Shown: positions 16,326 through 27,165 of the stretch, piece after piece
Layout of the letters: each line of letters opens with the position of its first letter
Position numbering within the stretch: the stretch's first letter is position 1
NCBI GenBank assembly: GCA_017983755.1
Contig: JAGOAU010000011.1
Span: 1 to 64,000 of the forward strand
DNA from: Azonexus sp.
GTDB lineage: Bacteria > Pseudomonadota > Gammaproteobacteria > Burkholderiales > Rhodocyclaceae
Length of the DNA: 64,000 nucleotides
Direction: 5' to 3'
The notes under the pieces: generated by a model
What the model was told of the DNA's origin: nothing
What the model saw: only the letters and a program-made list of their open reading frames with translations
Database searches by the model: none
Program-made: the position numbers and the translations under genes

Positions 16326-16418
16326 GCTGCCCTCACTTCGGTTGATGACGCGCTGGGCTGCTGTTCCGCCACTGGCGAATGCTTCGACTTTACTCCATTT
16401 TCTCGCGGCCCGCCGGAA

Positions 16419-17638
<1,220 letters not shown>

Positions 17639-17642
<4 letters not shown>

Positions 17643-18340
17643 GCCGGCACTGCCTCGGTGAGATGATCGCTGACGATATGGCCGTCGAGAAAGCGCACCT
17701 GGCGCCTGGCATGGGCGGCGATATCGGGTTCGTGCGTGACGAGGACGACGGTGATTCCCTCGCGGTTGAGTTCGCCGAACAGCGCCATGATCTCCTCGCT
17801 GGTATGGCTGTCGAGGTTGCCGGTCGGCTCGTCGGCGAGGATCAGCCGCGGCTTGTTGACCAGCGCCCGGGCGATCGCCACGCGCTGCTGCTGGCCACCG
17901 GAAATGCGGTTGGGCAGCGACTCGGCGTACTGGCCGAGGCCGACCTTGTCGAGCATTGCGCGCGCCGCGGCACGCCGGCTTTCCTTGTCGACCGCCGCGT
18001 AGACCAGCGGCAGGGCGACGTTGTCCTGCAGGCTCATGCGCGGCAGCAGGTTGAAGCCCTGGAAGACGAAGCCGAGGGTACGGTTGCGCAGGATGGCGAG
18101 AGCATCCTTGTCCATGTGCGCGACATTCCGCCCGGCGAGGAAATAGTCGCCGCTACTCGGCGTATCGAGGCAGCCGAGCAGGTTCATGAAGGTGGACTTG
18201 CCGGAACCGGACGGCCCCATGATGGCGATGAACTCGCCGGGCCGGATTTCCAGGTCGACGCCGCGCAGCGCCGGAAACAGGCCAGCCGCCGTTTCGTAGG
18301 ACTTGCCGAGGCCGACGACGCGGATGACCGGCTCCGTCAT
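17639..18340 (-). CDS. MacB/LolD-type ABC transporter ATP-binding protein
   Basis: A 233-residue ATPase with Walker [17 protein letters not shown]-loop [13 protein letters not shown], signature [15 protein letters not shown] and Walker [14 protein letters not shown] followed by VTHEP. It belongs to the LolD/MacB group that partners FtsX-like permeases. Overlaps of 1-4 bp on both sides (TGATG with macA, ATGA with the permease) show it is translated as part of one operon with strict stoichiometry. Confidence 0.92.
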
Positions 18341-19578
18341 CAGAACATCCGCATGCCGACGCTGGAGGGCGTCTTGGTGCCGTTGCTGTTCTCGCCGGTG
18401 ACCACGCGGTCGCCCGCGTTCAGGTCGCCGCCGACGATCTCGGTATTGCGGTTGTCGGTGATTCCGAGTTGCACACTGACCGGCCGGATTTCACCGCCGT
18501 CGAGCACGTACACGGTGCCGCTCTGGGCATCGCGCTTCTTGCCCTTCTTGTCGCCGGCGCCCCCGGGCGCACCGCCAGCCATGCCCGCCCCCATGCCGGG
18601 GCCAGTTGCGGTCGACGCCGGTTTTTGGCCATTTTCCGGCTTCTTCCCTGCGGCATCGGCCGGCTTGAAGCGCAGCGCCGCATTGGGCACCAGCAGCACA
18701 CCCTCGCGCTTCAGAACGGCAATGTTGACGTAGGCCGTCATGCCAGGCAGCAGCAGGTGATCGGGGTTGGCCACGGTCACCCGCACGTTGTAGGTGACGA
18801 CGTTCTGTGTATTGGTGGGGTTCAGCCGGATCTGCTGCACCTCGCCGGTGAAACTGCGATTGGGGAAGGCGTCGACCGTGAAGCGCGCCTTCTGCCCCTC
18901 GCGGATTTCACCGATGTCGGCCTCGGCGAAACTGGTGTCGATGCGCATTTCGGTCAGATCCTGGGCGATCTTGATCAGCGTCGGCGTCTGGAAGCTGGCG
19001 GCGACGGTCTGGCCGAGGTCGACGACACGGTCGATGACGACGCCGTCGACCGGCGAACGGATGACGGTGAAGTTGAGGTTGGCGCGGTCGCGGTCGTTCT
19101 GCGCCCGCGCCAGCGCCAGTTGCGCCTGCGCCGACTTGAGCGACTGGCGGGCCTGGTCGTATTCCTGCTTCGAGACGTACTCCTGCGCGAACAGGGCGTT
19201 CATGCGCGCCTCGCTGACCAGCGCCAGCTCCAGCGCCGCCTGGGCGTTGACCACGTTCGCCGCACTCTGCCGCTCGGCCGCCGACACCAGCGCATCATCC
19301 AGTTCCAGCAGCGCCTGCCCCTTCTTCACCTTGTCGTTGAAATCGACATAGAGCTTCTTCACCGTACCAGAAACCTGCGTGCCGACACTGATCAGCACGA
19401 CCGGGTTGAGCGTGCCGTTGGCTGATACCGTCTGCGTCACGTCGCCCTTTTCGAGGGTGGCGAGCTTGTAGCGCGTTTCCGGATTCTGCGCCGCACGCTG
19501 TTTGGCGTACCAGACGCCGCCGCCGATCAGGGCGGCGGCCAGCGCAGTGCCGATGACGATCCTGCCGATGTATTTCAT
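18340..19578 (-). CDS. MacA-type periplasmic adaptor (membrane fusion protein)
   Basis: A 412-residue HlyD/MacA-family protein with an N-terminal membrane anchor (IVIGTALAAALIGGGVWYA), a lipoyl-like domain (VSANGTLNPVVLISVGTQVSGTV), an alpha-helical hairpin (about residues 95-160) and beta-barrel domains. Near residue 320 there is an insertion of about 35 residues rich in G, M, P and K (GPGMGAGMAGGAPGG). A complete dispersed motif (core 18606) lies directly before it. The adaptor would bridge the ABC permease and the TolC-like channel encoded upstream. Its ATG overlaps the stop of the outer-membrane gene. Confidence 0.9.
   Translation of the reverse strand: MKYIGRIVIGTALAAALIGGGVWYAKQRAAQNPETRYKLATLEKGDVTQTVSANGTLNPVVLISVGTQVSGTVKKLYVDFNDKVKKGQALLELDDALVSAAERQSAANVVNAQAALELALVSEARMNALFAQEYVSKQEYDQARQSLKSAQAQLALARAQNDRDRANLNFTVIRSPVDGVVIDRVVDLGQTVAASFQTPTLIKIAQDLTEMRIDTSFAEADIGEIREGQKARFTVDAFPNRSFTGEVQQIRLNPTNTQNVVTYNVRVTVANPDHLLLPGMTAYVNIAVLKREGVLLVPNAALRFKPADAAGKKPENGQKPASTATGPGMGAGMAGGAPGGAGDKKGKKRDAQSGTVYVLDGGEIRPVSVQLGITDNRNTEIVGGDLNAGDRVVTGENSNGTKTPSSVGMRMF
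18605..18637 (+). repeat. Dispersed motif copy (in macA)
   Basis: Core TTGCGGTCGAC at 18606-18616, then GGTTTTTGGCCATTTTCC. It encodes part of the low-complexity segment in MacA, read on the minus strand. Confidence 0.75.
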
Positions 19579-20966
19579 GGTCTTCCTTCCGCTGCCGGTT
19601 GCAGCAGCGTGTAATCGAGCGCGCCCACCGACTGGGCCAGCGTGGCGCGGTAAACGAACCAGTCGAGCGCCGCCTGGATGCGCTGCAGGCGGGCACTGGC
19701 CAGCGCGCTCTGCGCCGTCAGCAGGTCGAGCACGGTGCCGACCCCCGCCTTGTAGCGGCCGAGCGCGACGCGCTCCGACTGCTCGGCGCTGGCGACCAGG
19801 TCGACCGTCGTCTTCAGGCTCTGCGTGGCGGTGGTCAGGCTCTGGTAGGCCTTCCAGACATCGAGCGCCACCTGGTTGCGCAGGCGTTCGAGCTGCGCCG
19901 CCCTGAAGTCGACCTGCGCCTCGGCGGCGCGCACCCGGTAGGTGGTGTCGAAGCCGGTGAAGATCGGCACGTTGACCGTGACGCCGATCACGCCGCCATT
20001 GACCGAAACGCGATCGGTCTCGGCCCAGGTCGGCCCGGTGGACACGCTGACGGTCGGCCGTCCCTGCGCCTGCACCAGATCGACGCCGGCCTGCGCCGCC
20101 TTGACCTGCGCCTCGGCCGCCTTGAGATCCGGCCGCCGCACTTCGGCTTCGGCGATCAGCGCCGCCACCTCCTGCTGGAACCCGGCATCGGGCAAGGCCG
20201 CCGGCGGCGGTTCGATGGCCAGCGACTGCCCGGCCTTGAAACCCATGACATTGGCCAGCGCGCCGAGCGCGTTGCGCGCCTCGCCTTCGGCGCGGATGCG
20301 GTTGAGCGTCGCCTGCGACAGCGCCGTCTGCGCCAGCAGCCGGTCGGCCGGCGTGGCGACGCCGACGTTGTAACGCGATTCGGCAGCGTTGAAACCCTCG
20401 CGCGCCGCCCGCTCGGCCTCGGTCGTCGACACGACGGCGGCGCGGGTCGCCTGCGCCGTGTAGAAGGCCTGCAAGGCAGAGAGGAAGAGCGACTGGACTG
20501 TCGCGTCCTGGGTCGCGGCGGCAGCGGCCAGCAGTTGCCGGGCATTTTCGCCGTTGGCCGAGCGTGCGCCGGAATCGAAGACCAGCCACGACAGCGTCAG
20601 CACGGCACTATTGGCATTGTAGTAACGACCGTCGTTCTGGTAGCGGCTGGCGCCCAGCCGGCCGTCGAGAGCGGGCAGCCAGGCCGCCTGCGCAACGCCG
20701 ACTTGCGCCGCCTGCACGCGCGCCGAAGCCCACACCTCGCGGGTCTGCGGATTGTTGCACAGGGCCAGGTCGACCGCGTCGATCGCCGTCAGCGGCGCCG
20801 CCGGAATCTCTCGGGTGCACGGCGCATCGCCGCTACGCCCTGCCGTCTGCGGTGTCGGACGCGGCGGCGTGATGCCTTCGGTATTGAACGGATCGAGACC
20901 GGCGGCCCCGGCCGAGGCGGCGAGGCAGAACAGGAGCGGCAAAACGGAGCGCAAGGCATTCGGCAT
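19575..20966 (-). CDS. TolC-family outer membrane efflux protein
   Basis: A 463-residue outer-membrane factor with a signal peptide (LRSVLPLLFCLAASAGAAG) and two OEP repeats. The first half has ALCNNPQTREVWASARVQAAQVGVAQAAWLP and the second EAEVRRPDLKAAEAQVKAAQAGVDLVQAQGRPTVS. Repeats of this kind form the alpha-barrel tunnel. It leads the four-gene operon (outer-membrane channel, adaptor, ATPase, permease), in the direction 20966 to 16419. There is a 79-bp gap to the divergent azlC, presumably with both promoters. Confidence 0.9.
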   Translation of the reverse strand: MPNALRSVLPLLFCLAASAGAAGLDPFNTEGITPPRPTPQTAGRSGDAPCTREIPAAPLTAIDAVDLALCNNPQTREVWASARVQAAQVGVAQAAWLPALDGRLGASRYQNDGRYYNANSAVLTLSWLVFDSGARSANGENARQLLAAAAATQDATVQSLFLSALQAFYTAQATRAAVVSTTEAERAAREGFNAAESRYNVGVATPADRLLAQTALSQATLNRIRAEGEARNALGALANVMGFKAGQSLAIEPPPAALPDAGFQQEVAALIAEAEVRRPDLKAAEAQVKAAQAGVDLVQAQGRPTVSVSTGPTWAETDRVSVNGGVIGVTVNVPIFTGFDTTYRVRAAEAQVDFRAAQLERLRNQVALDVWKAYQSLTTATQSLKTTVDLVASAEQSERVALGRYKAGVGTVLDLLTAQSALASARLQRIQAALDWFVYRATLAQSVGALDYTLLQPAAEGRP

Positions 20967-21044
20967 AGGCCGGTAGTTTAGCCTCCCTTGATCGCCCCCG
21001 ACTGTTACAGTTTGTTTCCGGGAGATGTTGTATCTTGCCGCCCC

Positions 21045-21770
21045 ATGTCACGTACCCGACCGATTTTCACGGCGAGCTTCCGGGCCGGCGCCGGCGAAGG
21101 CTTCGCCACCTTCCTGCCGCTTTCGGTCGGCCTCGTGCCGTGGGCGCTGGTCATGGGCATGGCGATGACCAGTGCCGGCTTCACGCCGTTGCAGGCGATG
21201 GGCATGAACGTCATCGTCTTCGCCGGCACCGCCCAGCTCGGCACCCTGCCGCTGATCGCCGGCGAGGCGCCGCTGTGGCTGATCGTCGCTACGGCGCTGG
21301 CGCTCAACCTGCGCTTCGTCATCTTCAGTGCCGCCATCGCCCCCGGCTTTCGCGGCGTCGCCGCGCCGAAGCGCTGGCTGGCCGGCCACCTGCTGACCGA
21401 CGGCGTGTTCGCCACCTGCCTCGACAAAATGCTGCACACCGACGACCCGCACTGGCGTCTCGGCTACTACCTGGCACCGGCCGTCTGGTCGTGGGCGCTT
21501 TGGCAGACCTTCGCGCTGGTCGGCATCTACGCCGCCGGCTTCATTCCGAAACAGTGGTCGCTTGAATTCATGGCGACCATCGCGCTGATCGTCCTGCTGG
21601 TGCCGATGGCGCGCGTGCGCCCGATGCTGGTCGCCGCCCTGGTCGGCGGCGCCAGCGCCACCCTGCTGCGCAACATGCCGCTGCGCCTCGGCGTCGTGGC
21701 GGCGATCGTCGCCGGCATCGCCGCCGGTTTCGCGGCGGAACACTGGGAACACAAGGCGAAGGGCAGATGA
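21045..21770 (+). CDS. azlC: AzlC-family branched-chain amino acid exporter, large subunit
   Basis: A 241-residue inner-membrane protein with about seven hydrophobic segments. Family blocks are GFATFLPLSVGLVPWALVMGMAM, NVIVFAGTAQLGTLPLIA and LALNLRFVIFSAAIAPGFRG. With AzlD it forms an exporter for branched-chain amino acids or related compounds. I start at ATG 21045 (MSRTRPIFTASF); the ORF is open to 20988 but lacks a better ribosome binding site. The end overlaps azlD by 4 bp. Confidence 0.88.
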   Translation: MSRTRPIFTASFRAGAGEGFATFLPLSVGLVPWALVMGMAMTSAGFTPLQAMGMNVIVFAGTAQLGTLPLIAGEAPLWLIVATALALNLRFVIFSAAIAPGFRGVAAPKRWLAGHLLTDGVFATCLDKMLHTDDPHWRLGYYLAPAVWSWALWQTFALVGIYAAGFIPKQWSLEFMATIALIVLLVPMARVRPMLVAALVGGASATLLRNMPLRLGVVAAIVAGIAAGFAAEHWEHKAKGR

Positions 21771-22093
21771 ACTACGACGCCTCGCTGTGGCTGATCTTCG
21801 TCCTGATCGGGCTGGCCACCACCCTGCCGCGCGCCGGCTTCATCGTCCTCGGCAGCCGCGTGGCGCTGCCGCCGGTGCTCCAGCGCGCCCTGCGCTACGC
21901 GCCGGCGGCAGCGCTGGCGGCCATCGTCGCCCCCGACGTGCTGGTGGTCGGCGGGCAGATCGAGCCCCTCAATCCCAAGCTGGCGGCCGCCGGCGTCGCG
22001 GTGGCCGCCGCCGCGTTGTCGCGCAACCCCTGGCTACCCTTCATCGCCGGCATGGCGGTGTTGCTCGGCTTGCGACATTGGCTGGGGGCGTAG
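21767..22093 (+). CDS. azlD: AzlD-family branched-chain amino acid exporter, small subunit
   Basis: A 108-residue protein with four hydrophobic segments. It has the AzlD features LATTLPRAGFIVLGSR, PPVLQRALRYAPAAALAAIVAPDV and a C-terminal LGLRHWLG. It overlaps azlC (ATGA) and would be its obligate small partner. Confidence 0.87.
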   Translation: MNYDASLWLIFVLIGLATTLPRAGFIVLGSRVALPPVLQRALRYAPAAALAAIVAPDVLVVGGQIEPLNPKLAAAGVAVAAAALSRNPWLPFIAGMAVLLGLRHWLGA

Positions 22094-22151
22094 GGCCGGA
22101 TAGCGATCCCGCATGCCGGAAATTTGCTGCGATGCGGTAAAATCGCCCCCC

Positions 22152-23195
22152 ATGCTCTATCCACTCATCCGCAAGTTCTTCTTCGCCCTCGACGCCGAAA
22201 CCGCCCACGGGATCGGCATGAGCGGTGTGTCCTTCCTCGACGCCACCGGCTTCGCCGGCTGCCTGGCCAAGCCGGTGACACCGTGCCCGGTCGAGGTCAT
22301 GGGCCTGAAATTCCCCAATCCGGTCGGCCTCGCTGCCGGGCTGGACAAGAACGGCGATCATATCGACGCCCTGGCGCGGCTCGGTTTCGGCTTCATCGAA
22401 ATCGGCACCATCACGCCCAAACCGCAGGACGGCAACCCGCGCCCGCGCCTGTTCCGCATCCCGGAAGCACAAGGCATCATCAACCGCATGGGCTTCAACA
22501 ACGATGGCGTCGACCGCCTGCTGGAAAACGTGCGGATGGCGAAATTCCCGAAGAACGGGGGCATCCTCGGCATCAACATCGGCAAGAATGCGACGACGCC
22601 GATTGAACACGCCGCCGACGATTACCTGATCTGCCTGAACAAGGTTTACAACGACGCCAGCTATATCACTGTCAACATTTCCTCGCCGAACACCAAGAAC
22701 CTGCGCGAACTGCAGAAGGACGAGGCGCTCGACGACCTGCTGTCGCAACTCAAGGCACGCCAGGAAATCCTCGCCGACAAGCACGGCAAGTACGTGCCGC
22801 TGGCGCTGAAGATCGCCCCCGATCTCGACAACCAGCAGATCACCGCGATCGCCGACGCGCTGCGCCGCCACCGCATGGATGGCGTCATCGCCACCAATAC
22901 CACGCTGTCGCGCGAGGGCGTCGAAGGCTTGCCGAACGCCGACGAAGCGGGCGGCCTGTCGGGCGCGCCGGTCTTCCGCAGATCGACCGAGGTGCTGAAG
23001 AAGCTGTCGGCCGCGGTGGCCGGCGAACTGCCGATCATCGGCGTCGGCGGCATCATGGGCGGCGAGGACGCGGCCGAGAAAATCCGCGCCGGCGCGAGCC
23101 TGGTGCAGTTTTACAGCGGTTTCATCTACCGCGGTCCGGATCTTGTCAGCGAAGTGGCGGATACTCTGGCATATGTAATGAAGAAAAAGGTCTAA
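22152..23195 (+). CDS. pyrD: Dihydroorotate dehydrogenase (quinone), class 2
   Basis: A 347-residue FMN enzyme that oxidises dihydroorotate to orotate with quinone in pyrimidine synthesis, bound to the inner membrane through an N-terminal helical domain ([20 protein letters not shown]). Conserved blocks are [44 protein letters not shown] (with the catalytic serine region) and [35 protein letters not shown] 22152 fits the E. coli-type N-terminus; 22113 would add 13 residues. It precedes the rnf operon by 73 bp. Confidence 0.95.
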   Translation: MLYPLIRKFFFALDAETAHGIGMSGVSFLDATGFAGCLAKPVTPCPVEVMGLKFPNPVGLAAGLDKNGDHIDALARLGFGFIEIGTITPKPQDGNPRPRLFRIPEAQGIINRMGFNNDGVDRLLENVRMAKFPKNGGILGINIGKNATTPIEHAADDYLICLNKVYNDASYITVNISSPNTKNLRELQKDEALDDLLSQLKARQEILADKHGKYVPLALKIAPDLDNQQITAIADALRRHRMDGVIATNTTLSREGVEGLPNADEAGGLSGAPVFRRSTEVLKKLSAAVAGELPIIGVGGIMGGEDAAEKIRAGASLVQFYSGFIYRGPDLVSEVADTLAYVMKKKV

Positions 23196-23268
23196 ATCCT
23201 TATTTCCATTGCGGTTGTTCGCACCGCAGCAAAACCGGATAATACGGGCCTCGACTCCTCCCCAATCC

Positions 23269-23853
23269 ATGAGCCACTACCTTTTCATCCTCGTCGGCGC
23301 GGTGCTGGTAAACAACGTCGTGCTGGTGAAGATTCTCGGTCTTTGCCCCTTCATGGGCGTTTCCAAGAAGCTGGAGACCGCATACGGGATGGGCGCCGCC
23401 ACGACCTTCGTGCTGACCATGGCGACCGGGGCGAGCTACATCATCGACCACTTCCTGCTCATCCCCTTCGGGCTGGAATACCTGCGCACGCTGTCGTTCA
23501 TCGTCACCATCGCCGCCATCGTCCAGCTGACCGAAATGGTCATCGCCAAGACCTCGCCGACGCTGCAGCAGACGCTGGGCATCTACCTGCCGCTGATCAC
23601 CACCAACTGCGCCGTGCTCGGCGTGCCGCTACTCAACATCGCCAACAAGAACAACTTCGTTGAATCGCTGCTCTTCGGCGCCGGCAGCGCGGTCGGTTTC
23701 TCGCTGGTGCTGATCCTCTTCGCCGGCATCCGCGAGCGCGTCGAAGGCGCCGAAGTCCCGGTCTACTTCAGGGGTTCGGCCATCGCCATGGTCACCGCCG
23801 GCCTGATGGCGCTGGCCTTCATGGGCTTCGCCGGCCTGGACAAGTACCAGTAA
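23269..23853 (+). CDS. rnfA: Rnf electron transport complex subunit RnfA
   Basis: A 194-residue membrane protein with six helices. Characteristic blocks are [22 protein letters not shown] and [20 protein letters not shown]; the cysteines in GLCPFMG and TTNCAVLG bind the intramembrane Fe-S cluster shared with RnfE. Rnf couples ferredoxin:NAD+ electron transfer to ion transport across the inner membrane. It starts the operon rnfABCDGE, in which each gene overlaps the next by 1-4 bp. Confidence 0.95.
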   Translation: MSHYLFILVGAVLVNNVVLVKILGLCPFMGVSKKLETAYGMGAATTFVLTMATGASYIIDHFLLIPFGLEYLRTLSFIVTIAAIVQLTEMVIAKTSPTLQQTLGIYLPLITTNCAVLGVPLLNIANKNNFVESLLFGAGSAVGFSLVLILFAGIRERVEGAEVPVYFRGSAIAMVTAGLMALAFMGFAGLDKYQ

Positions 23854-24416
23854 TGGAACTCCTGCTCGCCATCGCCGTCATGGCCCTCGGCGCCGTCGTG
23901 CTGGGCGCCGCGCTCGGCTTCGCCTCGATCAAGTTCAAGGTCGAGGGCGATCCGCTGGTCGAGAAGATCGAGGCCATCCTGCCGCAGACGCAATGCGGCC
24001 AGTGCAGCTATCCCGGCTGCAAACCCTACGCCGAAGCCATCGCCAAGGGCGAGGCCGACATCAACCTGTGCCCGCCGGGCGGCATGGAGGGTGTGCAGCG
24101 CCTCGCCGACCTGCTCGGCCGCGAAGTCAAGCCGCTCGACGCCGAGGAAAAGCCGAAGCAGGTCGCCATCATCGACGAGAACACCTGCATCGGCTGCACG
24201 CTGTGCATTCAGGCCTGCCCGGTCGATGCCATCGTCGGCGCCGCCAAGCAGATGCACACCATCGTCGCGCCGCTGTGCACCGGTTGCGAACTGTGCCTGC
24301 CGCCGTGCCCGGTCGAATGCATCCGCATGGAAGCCATTTCCGAGAACATCGACAACTGGAAGTGGAAATATCCCGTGGTCGAGATCAAGGCCGCCCCGCT
24401 GAAAGAGGCCGCCTGA
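23853..24416 (+). CDS. rnfB: Rnf complex ferredoxin subunit RnfB
   Basis: A 187-residue protein with an N-terminal membrane helix ([21 protein letters not shown]). A 4Fe-4S domain follows with [16 protein letters not shown] and a fourth Cys in NLCPPGG, then two classical 4Fe-4S ferredoxin motifs, [16 protein letters not shown] and [16 protein letters not shown]. RnfB is the electron entry point facing the cytoplasm. It overlaps rnfA by one base and rnfC by one base (TGATG). Confidence 0.95.
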   Translation: MELLLAIAVMALGAVVLGAALGFASIKFKVEGDPLVEKIEAILPQTQCGQCSYPGCKPYAEAIAKGEADINLCPPGGMEGVQRLADLLGREVKPLDAEEKPKQVAIIDENTCIGCTLCIQACPVDAIVGAAKQMHTIVAPLCTGCELCLPPCPVECIRMEAISENIDNWKWKYPVVEIKAAPLKEAA

Positions 24417-26149
24417 TGCTGATGAACCTGTTCAAGTTCAAGGGCGGGGTCAAGCCGCCGACCAACAAGACGCAGTCCGTCACCCTGCCGATCGCCGTTG
24501 CGCCGATCCCTTCGCGCCTGGTCGTGCCGCTGCACCAGAGCATCGGCGGCACGCCGCGGCCGGTGGTGCAGGCCGGCGACAATGTGCTCAAGGGCCAGTT
24601 GATCGGCGAGGCCGACGGCTGGATCTCGGCCGCCGTCCATGCGCCGACCTCGGGCACCGTAGTGGAAGTGGCGATGCACGTGCAACCGCACCCCTCCGGC
24701 CTCGACGCGCTGTGCGTGGTCATCGAACCGGACGGCAAGGATGAGTGGATCGCCCGCGAAGCCGTCGACTACAAATCGCTGACGCCCGAGGAAGTGCGCG
24801 AGCGCCTGCAGCAGTCCGGCGTCGTCGGCCTCGGCGGCGCCGTCTTCCCGACCCACGGCAAACTGACCCCGGCGAAGACGGTGCCGATGGAAGAGCTGGT
24901 CATCAACGGCGCCGAATGCGAGCCCTTCATCACCTGCGACGATCTGCTGATGCGCGAGCGCGCCGAGGAAATCGTCCGTGGCATCGGCATCTTCCGCGAC
25001 CTGCTGCAACCCAGGAAGGTGCTGATCGGCATCGAGGACAACAAGCCGGAAGCGGCCGCCGCCATGCGGGCTGCGGTCGACGCCCTGAACGAGCCATTTT
25101 CCGTGGTCGTCGTGCCGACGCTCTACCCGGCCGGCGGCGCCAAGCAGTTGATCCGCGTGCTGACCGGCAAGGAAGTGCCGGCCGCCAAGCGATCGACCGA
25201 CCTCGGCGTGCAGTGCTTCAACGTCGCCACCGCCTACACTGCCTGGCGCGCCATCGCGCACGGCGAGCCGGTCGTTTCGCGCGTCGTCACGGTCACCGGC
25301 AACGTGCATGCGCCGCGCAACTACGAGGTGCTGATCGGCACGCCGATGGACGAGCTGCTCAAGCTGGCGACGCCGCATCCCGATACCGACGGCATCATCA
25401 TGGGCGGGCCGATGATGGGCTTCCTGGTGCCCGACCGCCAGGTACCGGTAATCAAGGCCACCAACTGCCTGATCGCCCACGACGACCGCCTGTTCCCGCC
25501 AAAGGCGCCAGAGATGCCGTGCATCCGCTGCGGCGCCTGTGCCCAGGCCTGCCCGCACGAGCTGCAGCCATTCGAGATGTACTGGTTCTCGCGTGCGAAG
25601 AATTTCGGCAAGACGCAGGAATATCACATCTTCGACTGCATCGAGTGCGGCTGCTGCTCCTTCGTCTGCCCTTCGCGCATCCCGCTGGTCCAGTATTTCC
25701 GTTTCGCCAAGAGCGAGATCTGGGCGCGCGAACGCGAGAAGAACGCCGCCGATGGCGCCAAGGCGCGCTTCGAGTTCAAGCAGATGCGCGAAGAGCGCGA
25801 GAAGGCGGAAAAGGCCGAGAAGCTGGCCAAGGCCGCCGCCGCCCAGGCCGCGAAGAAGGCGGCGGAGGCTGCCGCCGCGGCCGCCGCCGAGGGAAATGCG
25901 CCGGCCAGCGCCGTTGCCGAGGCTGAAACTCCGTCGGTTGCGGTCGACGCCGAAAAAGCGGCAAAAATGGCCACCATCCAGGCCGCGATCGAGCGCGCCA
26001 AGGCGCAGCGCGAAGCCGCCCAACCAAAAAACACCGAAGCCCTGAAAGCCGCACAGCAGAAGGAAATCGAAGAAATCGAAGCGCGCCGCCAGGCCGCCCA
26101 CCTGACTGAAACCGCCCCGCCTGCACCGGCTGGCGAGAAAACCGAATGA
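24416..26149 (+). CDS. rnfC: Rnf complex NADH-binding subunit RnfC with long Ala/Lys/Glu tail
   Basis: A 577-residue subunit. Residues about 30-430 hold the biotin/SLBB-like and flavin/NADH-binding parts, including VGLGGAVFPTHGKL and INGAECEPFITCDD. Two ferredoxin motifs follow (CIRCGACAQACPHE and CIECGCCSFVCPS). The last 130 residues are a charged, Ala-rich helical tail (EREKAEKAEKLAKAAAAQAA), as in other proteobacterial RnfC. The start could be ATG 24416 or 24422. Two dispersed motifs lie inside the gene: one in the folded part (core 25071) and one in the tail (core 25938). Confidence 0.95.
   Translation: MLMNLFKFKGGVKPPTNKTQSVTLPIAVAPIPSRLVVPLHQSIGGTPRPVVQAGDNVLKGQLIGEADGWISAAVHAPTSGTVVEVAMHVQPHPSGLDALCVVIEPDGKDEWIAREAVDYKSLTPEEVRERLQQSGVVGLGGAVFPTHGKLTPAKTVPMEELVINGAECEPFITCDDLLMRERAEEIVRGIGIFRDLLQPRKVLIGIEDNKPEAAAAMRAAVDALNEPFSVVVVPTLYPAGGAKQLIRVLTGKEVPAAKRSTDLGVQCFNVATAYTAWRAIAHGEPVVSRVVTVTGNVHAPRNYEVLIGTPMDELLKLATPHPDTDGIIMGGPMMGFLVPDRQVPVIKATNCLIAHDDRLFPPKAPEMPCIRCGACAQACPHELQPFEMYWFSRAKNFGKTQEYHIFDCIECGCCSFVCPSRIPLVQYFRFAKSEIWAREREKNAADGAKARFEFKQMREEREKAEKAEKLAKAAAAQAAKKAAEAAAAAAAEGNAPASAVAEAETPSVAVDAEKAAKMATIQAAIERAKAQREAAQPKNTEALKAAQQKEIEEIEARRQAAHLTETAPPAPAGEKTE
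25070..25103 (+). repeat. Dispersed motif copy (in rnfC, folded part)
   Basis: Core CTGCGGTCGAC at 25071-25081, then GAACGAGCCATTTTCCG. Confidence 0.65.
25936..25973 (+). repeat. Dispersed motif copy (in rnfC, tail)
   Basis: Core TTGCGGTCGAC at 25938-25948, then GAAAAAGCGGCAAAAATGGCC. It encodes AVDAEKAAKMA in the helical tail. Confidence 0.7.
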
Positions 26150-27165
26150 TGTTCGCCCCCGCCCCCTTCCTGCTCAAGGACGCCAGCGTCAGCCAGGTCA
26201 TGACGCAAGTCTGCATCGCGCTGGTCCCCGGTATCGCCGCCTATGCCTGGCTGATCGGCCCGGCCATCCTGGTGCAGCTGGTCATCGCCTCGTTCGCCGC
26301 GCTGCTCGCCGAATCCGCCATGTTGAAGGTCCGCGGCAAGCCGCAAGCCATGTTCCTCTCCGACGGTTCGGCCGTCGTCACCGCCTGGCTGGTCGCTCTC
26401 ACCTTCCCGCCGCTCGCCCCGTGGTGGCTGGTCGCGCTCGGCACCGTCTTCGCCATCGTCGTCGCCAAGCACCTCTACGGCGGCCTCGGGCAGAACCCGT
26501 TCAACCCGGCGATGGTCGCCTTCGCCGTCTGCATCGTCGCCTTCCCGGCGCTGATGTCGCAATGGCCGAGCGTCGGGCTGCAGATGCCGCTGATCGAGCA
26601 GGTCAACATCATCCTCGGCCTGGCGCCGCGCGTCGATGCGCTGTCGGGCGCGACACCGCTCGATGCGCTGAAGACGGCGCTCAAGCTCGGCGACGCCAGC
26701 GTCGACGTCACCCAGTTGCTGGCCAACCAGGACATTTTCGGCAATTTCGCCGGACGCGGCTGGGAATGGGTGGCCGGCGGTTACCTCCTGGGCGGCGTGT
26801 GGCTGTGGCAGCGCAAGCTGATCACCTGGCACGTGCCGGCCGCCTTCATCGGCGCCCTCGTCCTGATCTCCGGCGCGCTCTGGCTGTACAACCCGGCACA
26901 GTTCGCCAGCCCGCTGTTCCACCTGTTCTCCGGCGGCGCCATGATCGGCGCCTTCTTCATCGCCACCGACCCGGTCTCCGGCTGCACGACGCCGCGCGGC
27001 AAGCTGATCTTCGGCGCCGGCGCCGGCCTGCTCGCCTACATCATCCGCGTCTTCGGCGGCTATCCGGACGGCGTCGCCTTCGCCGTGCTGCTGATGAACC
27101 TGTGCGCGCCACTGATCGACCTGCTGACCCAGCCACCGATCTTCGGCATGAAGGACAAGGCATGA
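26146..27165 (+). CDS. rnfD: Rnf complex membrane subunit RnfD
   Basis: A 339-residue polytopic protein. SGATPLDAL near residue 165 holds the threonine that carries covalent FMN, and DPVSGCTTPRGKLIFGAGAG lies near the C-terminus. It overlaps rnfC (ATGA) and rnfG by 4 bp. It forms the ion-translocating membrane core with RnfA, RnfE and RnfG. Confidence 0.95.
   Translation: MMFAPAPFLLKDASVSQVMTQVCIALVPGIAAYAWLIGPAILVQLVIASFAALLAESAMLKVRGKPQAMFLSDGSAVVTAWLVALTFPPLAPWWLVALGTVFAIVVAKHLYGGLGQNPFNPAMVAFAVCIVAFPALMSQWPSVGLQMPLIEQVNIILGLAPRVDALSGATPLDALKTALKLGDASVDVTQLLANQDIFGNFAGRGWEWVAGGYLLGGVWLWQRKLITWHVPAAFIGALVLISGALWLYNPAQFASPLFHLFSGGAMIGAFFIATDPVSGCTTPRGKLIFGAGAGLLAYIIRVFGGYPDGVAFAVLLMNLCAPLIDLLTQPPIFGMKDKA

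Noticed and set aside
24209..26101. 630-codon frame opposite rnfB/rnfC, and similar ones opposite gspE (33893-35791), htpG (38884-40482) and deaD (46510-48024)
   Set aside because: They are antisense of strongly conserved genes, without ribosome binding sites or recognisable domains.
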